From: Peristeroidobacter soli
Lineage (GTDB): Bacteria; Pseudomonadota; Gammaproteobacteria; Steroidobacterales; Steroidobacteraceae
Direction: 5' to 3'
Length of the DNA stretch: 64,000 bases
Assembly (NCBI RefSeq): GCF_004138485.1
Contig: NZ_RYEV01000009.1
Coordinates: 332,865 to 396,864 of the forward strand
A program made the position numbers and the translations under genes. This document shows positions 1-7,792 of the stretch, piece by piece. Each line of letters starts with the position of its first letter. The first letter of the stretch is position 1. The notes under the pieces were generated by a model, which was not told the origin of the DNA, searched no databases, and saw only the letters and a program-made list of their open reading frames with translations.

Positions 1-257
1 TCTTCCTTGACCTGTTCCTCCAGGGCGCATTCTTGAAAACGCACGGTGGGGTCGCTGGCGAACGTGCCGTGCTGGATCTCGAAAGATCTGTTCAGCATGG
101 CGCCTTCAACAGGTTCCCAGTACCCCTTTGGATTGTCGCTGTGGGAACCCCGCACCGCCTCGGGGAGCGTACAGCCGCACAGTGACAGAACCCGGGTCAG
201 GGCGGAGGTGCCGGAGCGTCCGGCACCGATGATGAATACGATGGCCTTCTCGGGCAT
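1..257 (-). CDS. Sulfotransferase family protein, N-terminal part (cut by window edge)
   Basis: The reverse strand from the ATG at 257 reads MPEKAIVFIIGAGRSGTSAL and stays open to the window edge (85 codons). The GAGRSGTSALTRVL segment is the 5'-phosphosulfate-binding loop at the start of PAPS-dependent sulfotransferases. A purine-rich GCGAGA sits just upstream of the ATG. The gene lies 95 nt downstream of the S9 peptidase on the same strand, so it may be the third gene of the receptor-peptidase transcript. The acceptor substrate cannot be told from this fragment. Confidence 0.75.
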   Translation of the reverse strand, partial: MPEKAIVFIIGAGRSGTSALTRVLSLCGCTLPEAVRGSHSDNPKGYWEPVEGAMLNRSFEIQHGTFASDPTVRFQECALEEQVKE

Positions 258-352
258 GTGCGTCTCGCGGGCACGAGTGACAGTCTGGTCACAAGTTCAG
301 CATCGCCGTTTTGAAATGCGGTTCAAGCCGACATTGCCTGAGGACGCGAGCC

Positions 353-3037
353 TCACCGGTGCGGTGGCGGTGTCAGTGATGGGGTTATTGGAAGCGCGAT
401 GCGCCGGTCGTTCTCGATGAACCATTCCACCGTGCGCGGCGACGCCCCCTGGCGCGAAGCTCCCCGCTCTGCCGCCCACACGATATTGCCATCCTCGGCT
501 CTGGTCACATCGAGCCACTGGTCGTACCAGGCCAGGACGCTCGCCGTGGATTGCCGAACGTTCGCCGGGCTGGAGATGCCGTGCCCTTCGCCCCTGTAGC
601 GCAGGAACTTCACCTCTTTACGCTGCAGATATAACGCCGTGAACATCATTTCGTATTGCATGAAGTTGATGGCATCCATGTCCGAATGAATCATCAGCAG
701 CGGCGTCGTGATCTGCTTGGCATGGAATAACGGACTGTTGCTGAGATATCGGTCCGGATTCGCGTACGGGCTCACGCCCAGTCCGAAATCGCCGCCGTCG
801 ACTTCATAGCGGACCGAATCGCCGATGTAGGGAATCAGGTCGGTGTAGAAGTGGTGATAGATCGTGCTCTGGAAATAATCCGAGTACATATCGGACCAGC
901 CGTTGCCCGAGACCACGGCCTTGAACCTCGGCGTCTGGGTCGCGACCCACAGCGATGAGAAGCCGCCCTGACTGAACCCGAACAGTCCCACCCGGTCCGC
1001 ATCCGCATAGCCTTGCGCAATCAACGCATCCACGGCGGGCAACACCACGTCGGTCATTCCGGCGATCGGGCCGGCGACGGTGCGAATCAACTCACTCGGC
1101 GTCGTGGGCTGAACCACGATGTAGCCCCGCGCCGCGAGGATGTTCGGCTCCCACGGCCTCATGTGCTCACCGATATCGTCGATGGCGCGACTCGACGCCA
1201 GCCCACAGCGCGGGCGGATGCCGGGATAGACGTCGACAATGAGTGGATAACGACGACCCGGCTGATAATCCGGCGGCAGCAGCGCGCAACTCTCCAGCTC
1301 CCATGGACCGAGATGCGACTGGACCGTGTACTTGAACTGCAGCCACTCGCCCGGTGTGACGGACGCAAGATGCTCGTTGATCTTCGCCAACTGCTGCTGC
1401 CGGCCCGACGCGTCTCGCAACAGCAGCTGCGTGACGGCACCCTTGCGTTGACGGAACAATGCGGTGTGACGCTGCGCCGATCCGGCCATCAGGATGGCAT
1501 CGGCACCGGGCGAGGTCACGACCGATACGACATCGTTCGTCTGATCCAACAGCGCCACTCGCAGCGTGTCGGCAGTCTCTTCGATGAACGAGGCGGACGA
1601 AGGGAACGGATCGTGCGCCGTGCTCCAGCGCACTGGATTCGGATGGTTCCATTTTCCTGGCGCGCGTGCAGTGAGCTTGCGCGGAGCCCGTCCTGGGGAG
1701 ACCCGCCACACCGCACCGTCGGCCAGCACCGTCAATGAATGCGCGTCGGCATTCACCGGAATCGGTGAGATCGAGCCGAGCTTGCCTGTGAGCTTCAGCG
1801 CCTCGCCCTTCGCATCGAGCAGGAACCAATGCGGCGGCGTCGCGCGGACCGTCTTGAAACTGTCTTCGGTCGAGTACGTAAATCGAGGCGCGGCCCGGCG
1901 ATCCGCCTGCTCGCGCGCGAACACGGCCAGCTTGCCGTCGATCCACAGCGCGCGCTCCGGCTTTTCAGCGAAGCCTCGCTCGCGCTCGGGGACCAGATCC
2001 AGCCCGGTATGCGCATACGGGACGATGGCGCCGGTGTTTGCTTCCAGCGCATGGAACATTCCCTGGCGCGCGCCGGCCCCCTTCTCCCATGCGAAGAACG
2101 CCAGCCGATCCGAATCTTCCGCCCACGCCAGAGTGACTGGAAACACATCCTTGTCCGGCACCAGGCGCTGGCCGGCGCCGCCCTGCTTCAGGTCGAACAA
2201 ATAGAGCTGGGAGCGCGTGAGCACCCAATCCACATCCGCGACTCCGGGCTGGGGTTGCACGCGCCGGAGCTGACGCAGCCCGGCGAGAAAGCGGCCGTCG
2301 TGAGAGGGCTCGAGATTCTCGTAGAGACCGTCCGCCATTTGACGCAACTCGCCGGTGCTCGCGTTGGCGCGCAACAGGCGTCCCGGCAGAAATGCATCGT
2401 CCTGATCCTGCACATGGCTGCTGACCTCGCTGCCCGTCGGCTCGACACCCCGCCACGCCTTCTGCCATTCCTGCGCCAGCCGTTCGCCGGTGTGACGACG
2501 CAGACTGATGGTGGCAGGCTGATCCCCTTCAGGCAGCGCGGAGAATACGAACTCGTCGTTGGCGATCCAGGCGGATCGGTGCCGCCCCATGAGCGGCACG
2601 GCGGGGGCAACGTTGAACGTCGTCACCTTGCGCAGCTCCAAGTCATACGCGCCGAGCTCGATCCGTCCGGCCGTCGCGGTGTAGAACAGCAAATAGCGCC
2701 CGTTCGGCGAAAAGCCTTCCAGCCAATAGGACTTGAGCGGATCGGCGGCAAACAACGGCGCCGCGCTGGGCCGGGTCGCGCTCAGATCCACCGCCATCAG
2801 TCGCGCGCCGGTGCCTTCGCAAGCACAGAAGCGCCCGATCCCATAATCCGGCAATTGATCGTAACGAGGGGTCTGCTCCCAGACGATCCAGCGTCCGCCC
2901 GGATCGACGGCGGTGTTGTAACCGATCGTCTCCAGCTGCAACTGGTCCGTGACTGTGTAGGGACGGGCGCCGGCCGCGAACGAGAACAACGCGGCGGTGA
3001 GGAGCACGAGCCGAAGCATCGGGGGACGCGCGTTCAT
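353..3037 (-). CDS. Secreted S9-family (prolyl oligopeptidase-like) serine peptidase
   Basis: Predicted 894-aa exported peptidase. It starts MNARPPMLRLVLLTAALFSF, a signal peptide ending near AGA. An N-terminal beta-propeller-like region of about 600 residues precedes an alpha/beta-hydrolase domain. Visible catalytic residues are Ser in GFSQGG (about 689), Asp in HSDMD (about 788) and His in GEGHG (about 819), all in the S9 order. The start at 3037 was chosen because its ATG overlaps the receptor stop as ATGA (3037-3034), which implies translational coupling. A longer open frame upstream lies inside the receptor gene and looks non-coding. Together with the receptor it suggests uptake and cleavage of an oligopeptide. 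The S9 assignment is secure; exact specificity is unknown. Confidence 0.88.
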   Translation of the reverse strand: MNARPPMLRLVLLTAALFSFAAGARPYTVTDQLQLETIGYNTAVDPGGRWIVWEQTPRYDQLPDYGIGRFCACEGTGARLMAVDLSATRPSAAPLFAADPLKSYWLEGFSPNGRYLLFYTATAGRIELGAYDLELRKVTTFNVAPAVPLMGRHRSAWIANDEFVFSALPEGDQPATISLRRHTGERLAQEWQKAWRGVEPTGSEVSSHVQDQDDAFLPGRLLRANASTGELRQMADGLYENLEPSHDGRFLAGLRQLRRVQPQPGVADVDWVLTRSQLYLFDLKQGGAGQRLVPDKDVFPVTLAWAEDSDRLAFFAWEKGAGARQGMFHALEANTGAIVPYAHTGLDLVPERERGFAEKPERALWIDGKLAVFAREQADRRAAPRFTYSTEDSFKTVRATPPHWFLLDAKGEALKLTGKLGSISPIPVNADAHSLTVLADGAVWRVSPGRAPRKLTARAPGKWNHPNPVRWSTAHDPFPSSASFIEETADTLRVALLDQTNDVVSVVTSPGADAILMAGSAQRHTALFRQRKGAVTQLLLRDASGRQQQLAKINEHLASVTPGEWLQFKYTVQSHLGPWELESCALLPPDYQPGRRYPLIVDVYPGIRPRCGLASSRAIDDIGEHMRPWEPNILAARGYIVVQPTTPSELIRTVAGPIAGMTDVVLPAVDALIAQGYADADRVGLFGFSQGGFSSLWVATQTPRFKAVVSGNGWSDMYSDYFQSTIYHHFYTDLIPYIGDSVRYEVDGGDFGLGVSPYANPDRYLSNSPLFHAKQITTPLLMIHSDMDAINFMQYEMMFTALYLQRKEVKFLRYRGEGHGISSPANVRQSTASVLAWYDQWLDVTRAEDGNIVWAAERGASRQGASPRTVEWFIENDRRIALPITPSLTPPPHR

Positions 3038-5913
3038 CGCCACGCCTTCACGATGCGCACGGCGGTGTAACGGCCGAGCGGCTGGGCATTGGTCACGTCG
3101 AAGCGCAGGCCGCTCATGCCGCCGCGGAACGCTGGCGGATCGCGATCGAACAGATTGTTGACGACGAAAGTGAGATTCAGATTCCGAAGCCACTCGGCCG
3201 AGGCGAGCTGCGCGCCATCGACGCGCAGCGTCGCATCGACCGTCGTCCAGGACGAGATGCCGCTCGCCGGAGTGGTGAAGGGATTCGAGTAGCTGTCCGT
3301 GTAGTTGACGAACGCGGTGGCCGAATATGCACCACGCTCCCAACCCATGCTGCCCCTCAATCGAAACGCCACCGGCTTACCCACTTCGTTCAGCAACTCG
3401 AACGCCGGACTCGTCACGGTCACGCTGCGGTCATGCTGGAGCGTGTAGGTGCCGTTCAATCCGAAGTTCAGGCCGCCCACGGCGGTGTGCAAGCGGGTGG
3501 CGATCTGCAGATCGATACCGTTGAGCTTCTCGACCGCGATATTGCTGGTGCGGTTGTCGAACACCACCAGGTTCGGGAACACGGAGAAGATGTTCTGCGC
3601 GTGACGGTCGAAGCTGGTGCCGGTGTAGTTGTAGTACAGATCGTCGCGGGTCCGGGCATCGATCTGTGCGATGAGCGCCGCGTCCGGGCTGCGATGGACC
3701 AGGCCGGCGAAGCGATCCTGGTTCACCAGCACCAGGTCCTGATCGGTTTCGCTGATGGCCGGCTGATCGATACGTTCCTTGTAGGAGATCTCGAAATAGC
3801 TGAGCGAGATTCGGGTGCCGGGCACGAAACTCGGCTCCAGGTCGACGCCGACGCTCCACGTGCTCGCCTTCTCCGGGCCGAGGTCGGTGTCGTTACCGGT
3901 CCAGTTCAAAACGGGCGTGAGTCCACCCGTGGTCGGATCCATGCGATTTCGAATCAGCACCACGCTGTCCGGTATCAGCTCGATGAGCGCCGGCGCACGG
4001 AACGCTCGCGAGTAGGCGCCTCGCAGCGTCACCGTCTCGACGGGTTGCAGAACGATGCCGGCCTGTGGATTGACGGTGTCGCCGAAATCGTCGTAGTCGT
4101 CGTAGCGGCCGGCCAGCGTCAGTTCGAGTTTTCGCAACCCGCGTCGCGTGCCCTGCTCCACCAGCGGCACCAGCAACTCAGCGAACGCCGAGCGCACGGT
4201 GCGCTCGGCATCGGCGTATGCGATACCCGCGGACCTGTCGTGCAGAGCATAGGACTCACGGCGCGCCTCGACACCAATGGCGGCCCGCGGCGTCACTCCT
4301 GCAAGAGTAAACAGCGGCCCGTCCGCTATCACCGAACCTACCGTCACACGCGCCAGGCTGTCGCGATCGCTCAGATAGTCGGTGGAGAAATAGCCCGCGT
4401 CGTAATGGACAGCTTGCCGCGAGTCGGAGTGCGCCTCGCTGCGGCTGCCATCCACCTTCAGTTCCCACTCGCCGAGTCCCAGCCGCGCGCCGAGCGAAAC
4501 GCTGTACTGCTCGTTGGTGTTGTCGTCCGCGAACACGCTCGAGGTCGGCGCGCCGCCGACGAGCGTCTCTTGTACCGCCTGCATATTCTTATGCGAGTAC
4601 AGAGCGTCGCCGTGCAGCTCGAGGTTGTCGGTCGCCTCGAAACTTCCGGACAGCAACGCGGAGTGACGCTTGCTGCGCGGCTGGAGCACCATGCGCAGCG
4701 GCGTGCCGCCATAACCGTCGGGTGCGGTCATCAGGCCGGCATCGACCGCGTCGAAGGGCCAGTCCGACGAGTAATCATAGGAGGCGGCAAATCCGCCGCG
4801 CGCCAGTTCCATGCCGGTGATGGTGCTGAACTGCAGATGCTCCGCCCCATCGCGGGTGCCGCCGTATTCGATCTGACTTTCCACGCCGTCGAACTGCCGC
4901 CGCGTGACCAGGTTGACCACGCCGGCGACCGCGTCGGCGCCGTACACCGCCGAACGCCCGCCGGTAACGATCTCGACGCGTTCGATCGCCGACAACGGAA
5001 TCGCCGACACGTCGACGATGCGCCCGAAGGAGCTGCCCGCCCGCCGCTGTCCATTGACCAGTGTGAGCGTGGAGTCGGCGCCGAGCCCGCGCAGATCGAT
5101 GCCGGTGGCACGATCGATGTTCTGAACCGCCAGGCGCGATCCGCCCTCTCTGGCGTGCTGACCGGACGGACTGATGCCGTTGAAGTTCTGCGGCAGGCTG
5201 GCGAACAACTGCTCCACCGACGAATAGCCGGTCTTGGCAATCTCTTCGCGACTGAACTGCAGCGTCGGTGTGGAGGCCTCCTGCACGCCGCGAATGTGAG
5301 TGCCGGTGATGAGCACTTCCTCGAGGCTCGCTTCCTTGAGGGGGTCGCCGGGCTCGCTGCGGTTGCCTTCGGTCAGGCCACTGCGCGAAGTGCCGTCCGG
5401 CTCGGAGGCACGCGGGTCGTCCGAGCCCGCACTGGCCTGCGCGATCCGAGTGAGAGACGCGTCGCGCTCGGCCCGGCTCGTCGAGTGATCCTGGGAACTC
5501 TCCGAGCCGCGAACCGCGACGCGTATCGCGACCGTTCTGCTGTCGAGATATTCCGCCTCCAGGCCGGCGGGTTCGAGCAGCCGCCTCAATGCCTCCTGCG
5601 CGGTGTAGCGGCCGGACAAGGCCGCCGCCATGATCCCTCGACCGACCTTGGTCTCGACGATGATCGTGAGGCCCGACTGCTCGCCCAGTCGGGTCAGCGC
5701 CTCGCTCATCGGCATCGTCTGAATGTCGAAGGCGATGGTGGGTGCCGGGTTGTCCGCCGCCGCCTGGACTGAGCTCTGCGCGGCGGGCGAAGCCACTGCC
5801 GGCGTGGCGGCAAGCGCCATGGCCTGGGCCAGCGTCCAGGTGATCGCTGTCGTTACACTGAGCTTCGCCGTCGGGCGAAACGATGGCGCTGCCGCCTGTT
5901 TGAAACTGTGCAT
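3034..5913 (-). CDS. TonB-dependent receptor with N-terminal STN signalling domain
   Basis: 959-aa outer-membrane receptor. A signal peptide is followed by an STN (secretin/TonB N-terminal) domain at about 55-110, with the GRYTAQEALRRLLEPAGL signature. Then come a plug domain (about 200-340: REEIAKTGYSSVEQLFASLP, LRGLGADSTLTLVNGQRR, AVYGADAVAGVVN) and a long beta-barrel. The STN domain is the part that contacts a FecR-type periplasmic sensor in transducing receptors. A sigma/FecR pair is divergently encoded 186 bp away, so this is probably a signalling transporter that induces its own synthesis. The gene is translationally coupled to the S9 peptidase. The ligand is unknown; a peptide is inferred from the neighbours. 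The C-terminus ends KAWR, not with the usual terminal aromatic residue. Confidence 0.92.
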   Translation of the reverse strand: MHSFKQAAAPSFRPTAKLSVTTAITWTLAQAMALAATPAVASPAAQSSVQAAADNPAPTIAFDIQTMPMSEALTRLGEQSGLTIIVETKVGRGIMAAALSGRYTAQEALRRLLEPAGLEAEYLDSRTVAIRVAVRGSESSQDHSTSRAERDASLTRIAQASAGSDDPRASEPDGTSRSGLTEGNRSEPGDPLKEASLEEVLITGTHIRGVQEASTPTLQFSREEIAKTGYSSVEQLFASLPQNFNGISPSGQHAREGGSRLAVQNIDRATGIDLRGLGADSTLTLVNGQRRAGSSFGRIVDVSAIPLSAIERVEIVTGGRSAVYGADAVAGVVNLVTRRQFDGVESQIEYGGTRDGAEHLQFSTITGMELARGGFAASYDYSSDWPFDAVDAGLMTAPDGYGGTPLRMVLQPRSKRHSALLSGSFEATDNLELHGDALYSHKNMQAVQETLVGGAPTSSVFADDNTNEQYSVSLGARLGLGEWELKVDGSRSEAHSDSRQAVHYDAGYFSTDYLSDRDSLARVTVGSVIADGPLFTLAGVTPRAAIGVEARRESYALHDRSAGIAYADAERTVRSAFAELLVPLVEQGTRRGLRKLELTLAGRYDDYDDFGDTVNPQAGIVLQPVETVTLRGAYSRAFRAPALIELIPDSVVLIRNRMDPTTGGLTPVLNWTGNDTDLGPEKASTWSVGVDLEPSFVPGTRISLSYFEISYKERIDQPAISETDQDLVLVNQDRFAGLVHRSPDAALIAQIDARTRDDLYYNYTGTSFDRHAQNIFSVFPNLVVFDNRTSNIAVEKLNGIDLQIATRLHTAVGGLNFGLNGTYTLQHDRSVTVTSPAFELLNEVGKPVAFRLRGSMGWERGAYSATAFVNYTDSYSNPFTTPASGISSWTTVDATLRVDGAQLASAEWLRNLNLTFVVNNLFDRDPPAFRGGMSGLRFDVTNAQPLGRYTAVRIVKAWR

Positions 5914-5961
5914 GACTGTCGTCGACTCCCCGTGCAGGCGCTATTGTTACGCCCTTACCCA

Positions 5962-5991
5962 CTAAGTCTGGCGCGGCGCCTCGTTCGGGTA
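5962..5991 (-). promoter_or_regulatory. Putative ECF-sigma promoter of the TonB receptor operon
   Basis: On the reverse strand TACCCG (5991-5986), a 17-nt spacer and GACTTAG (5968-5962) lie 48 nt before the receptor ATG. The same two hexamer-like boxes with exactly 17 nt between them occur facing the sigma gene (6027-6056) and in front of the isopeptidase-like gene (10041-10012). Three identical spacings in the three expected places argue for -35/-10 boxes of the locus's own ECF sigma. This is inferred by pattern comparison only. Confidence 0.62.
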
Positions 5992-6026
5992 CGGGTATGC
6001 CCGATTACTTTTTTTGCTCCGACTCG

Positions 6027-6056
6027 TACCCGCACCCCCTGCCGCAAACGACTTAT
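6027..6056 (+). promoter_or_regulatory. Putative ECF-sigma promoter of the sigma/fecR operon (autoregulation)
   Basis: TACCCG (6027-6032), a 17-nt spacer and GACTTAT (6050-6056) lie 43 nt upstream of the proposed sigma start at 6100. The site is the mirror image of the receptor promoter. The two -35-like boxes face away from each other around a T-tract (6009-6015), giving outward divergent transcription. This arrangement would make the sigma factor drive its own gene together with the receptor operon. Confidence 0.6.
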
Positions 6057-6099
6057 CCTGTGTATGGCCGTTCCGTAGCATCGGCCGGGAGAACGTTCG

Positions 6100-6666
6100 C
6101 TGCCAGAACCCTCGGACAACGATCAACCGAAGCTCCTCGAGGAAGCGTATCAGCGCTACCGGGCCGAGCTGCGGCAGCTCTTTGCCCGCAGGCTGCGCGA
6201 TCCGCAGGCGGTGGACGATCTGATCCAGGCGATGTACGTCTCGCTGAAGAAGACCCGGCCGGCCGACGCTATCCGCGATCCGCGCCGCTATCTGTTCGGC
6301 ATGGCATGGCACCTGCTGCACGACGCGAACCGGCGGATCGCCAGCGAACGCGGTCATCTGGTGGGCTGCAACTTCGATGAGTTCGACGCGCATGCCGAAC
6401 GTTCCAACCGCCTCTGGGTCGAGGACGACAGCTCATCGGACTATCAACGCGCCGAATTCGACCGGTTGCTCGCGCAACTGCCGGCCGCCTGTCAGGTGGC
6501 GGTGCTGCGCCAGTACCGCGACAATCGCTCCTATGCGGAGATCGCCAAAGAGCTTGGCGTCACCTCGCACGCAGTGAAGAAATACATCATGCGTGCGCTC
6601 AATCACTTTCGTATGCATTTCAAAACGCTCCAGCTCGACGCCCGCCAGGAAGGAAAACGCGGATGA
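6100..6666 (+). CDS. ECF sigma factor, FecI-like, with probable CTG start
   Basis: 188-aa sigma-70 family extracytoplasmic-function factor. Region 2 is recognisable in AYQRYRAELRQLFARRLRDP and the following VDDLIQAMYVSLKK. Region 4 is in the second half (LPAACQVAVLRQYRDNRSYA, then EIAKELGVTSHAVKKYI helix-turn-helix). A start at GTG 6211 would delete most of region 2.1. The in-frame reading extends upstream to a stop near 6076 without any ATG, GTG or TTG that fits. CTG at 6100 is preceded by GGGAGAA (6087-6093) with a 6-nt gap, so I start there. The stop overlaps the fecR start as ATGA (6663-6666). It probably activates the TACCCG-N17-GACTTA promoters nearby. Confidence 0.85.
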   Translation: MPEPSDNDQPKLLEEAYQRYRAELRQLFARRLRDPQAVDDLIQAMYVSLKKTRPADAIRDPRRYLFGMAWHLLHDANRRIASERGHLVGCNFDEFDAHAERSNRLWVEDDSSSDYQRAEFDRLLAQLPAACQVAVLRQYRDNRSYAEIAKELGVTSHAVKKYIMRALNHFRMHFKTLQLDARQEGKRG

Positions 6667-7754
6667 GCAGCAACGACGATTTCGATCCACGCAGCGATGC
6701 GGAGCTCGGCGAACAAGCCGCCGAGTGGCTGCTGCGCCTGGAACAAACGGCCGACGATCCGGACGGCGGGTATCCGAACGAGCACGCCCGCAATACAGCG
6801 TTCTTCGACTGGCTGGCACTGTCTCCGGGGCATCTGCGCACCTTCCTCGAAACGATCGAGATGCATCGACGCATGCGCATGATCGACGCGGACCGCATGA
6901 TCCAGGTGGAGGCGTTAATACGGCAGCGGGCCGATGTGATTCCGCTGCGAAAAGAGAAAGCGGCGCGCATGGAGCATCGACCGCCAGTCTCCACGCGCGA
7001 AGATCCCGAGCATACAACGACGACAACGGAGGCACGCGGGCGCGCACCGCTGCGCGTTGCCGCCGCAGTCACGCTCTGCATTCTGGGCGCGGGAGGCTAC
7101 TTGTGGTCGCAGGCTCCGCACGTGTACACCACCAATGTCGGCGAGCAACGCAGTACCAAGCTCGAAGATGGCTCGTTCATCTATCTCAACACGGATTCGA
7201 AGGTCGAAGTCGACCTGACCAAGCACGCTCGCAACATCCGGCTGGTGCGGGGCGAGGCGTTGTTCATCGTGGAGCACGACTCTTCGCGGCCGTTCACGGT
7301 TGCAGCCGGCGGCACTTCGGTGCGCGCACTCGGCACTCAGTTCAATGTCAGACGGCGCGAGCAAGGAGCCGATGTGGCCGTCGTGGAAGGCAGCGTGCAA
7401 GTGACGGCGATAGATGTGCAGTCCGACGTCCCGCCTCGCAAGCTCGCGGCCGGCGAAGATGTCAGAGTGGAAAAAGGACAATTCGCCGCTCGCGCCGGCC
7501 AATCCGTGGCGGACACTCTCGCCTGGAGACAGCGCCGGCTCGTGTTCCACGACGCGCCGTTGGCCGACGTCGCGGCGGAGTTCAATCGCTACAACCGCAC
7601 GAAGATTCGCATCGAGGGCGACGACGCAAGACAGATCCTGTTATCGGGAATCTTCGATGCGGACCGGCCGCAGGCGTTGATGCTGTATGCCGCCAGCAAT
7701 GCCGACCTGGCCGTGGAACCCGTCGGCAACGACTGGGTGATTCGCGAGCGCTGA
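6663..7754 (+). CDS. FecR-family anti-sigma factor / periplasmic sensor
   Basis: 363-aa single-pass inner-membrane protein. A cytoplasmic N-terminus carries the DUF4880-like segment with NTAFFDWLALSPGHLRTFLE. One transmembrane helix lies at about 130-150 (VAAAVTLCILGAGGYLW). A periplasmic FecR domain follows (TNVGEQRSTKLEDGSFIYLN, LVRGEALFIVEHD, ALGTQFNVRR), then a C-terminal STN-like segment (APLADVAAEFNRYN). FecR proteins hold the sigma factor and release or activate it when the receptor's STN domain reports ligand. Overlap with the sigma gene by ATGA supports a one-to-one partnership. The stop codon lies inside a perfect 12-bp inverted repeat (7735-7768). Confidence 0.93.
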   Translation: MSSNDDFDPRSDAELGEQAAEWLLRLEQTADDPDGGYPNEHARNTAFFDWLALSPGHLRTFLETIEMHRRMRMIDADRMIQVEALIRQRADVIPLRKEKAARMEHRPPVSTREDPEHTTTTTEARGRAPLRVAAAVTLCILGAGGYLWSQAPHVYTTNVGEQRSTKLEDGSFIYLNTDSKVEVDLTKHARNIRLVRGEALFIVEHDSSRPFTVAAGGTSVRALGTQFNVRRREQGADVAVVEGSVQVTAIDVQSDVPPRKLAAGEDVRVEKGQFAARAGQSVADTLAWRQRRLVFHDAPLADVAAEFNRYNRTKIRIEGDDARQILLSGIFDADRPQALMLYAASNADLAVEPVGNDWVIRER

Positions 7755-7768
7755 GCCGCGAATCACCC
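7735..7768. terminator. Perfect 12-bp inverted repeat between convergent genes
   Basis: GGGTGATTCGCG (7735-7746) is followed 10 nt later by its exact complement CGCGAATCACCC (7757-7768). It spans the fecR stop and the 38-bp gap to the convergent isopeptidase-like gene, where a bidirectional terminator would be expected. There is no U-tract after either arm, so it may work with Rho or only protect the 3' ends. Confidence 0.5.
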
Positions 7769-7792
7769 GTGCCTGAATCGGGGCGGTCGCCT

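Noticed and set aside
3433..5772. Long open frame opposite the TonB receptor gene
   Set aside because: Antisense shadow of a GC-rich gene: no family motif, biased composition and no ribosome-binding site, while the reverse strand encodes a complete receptor.
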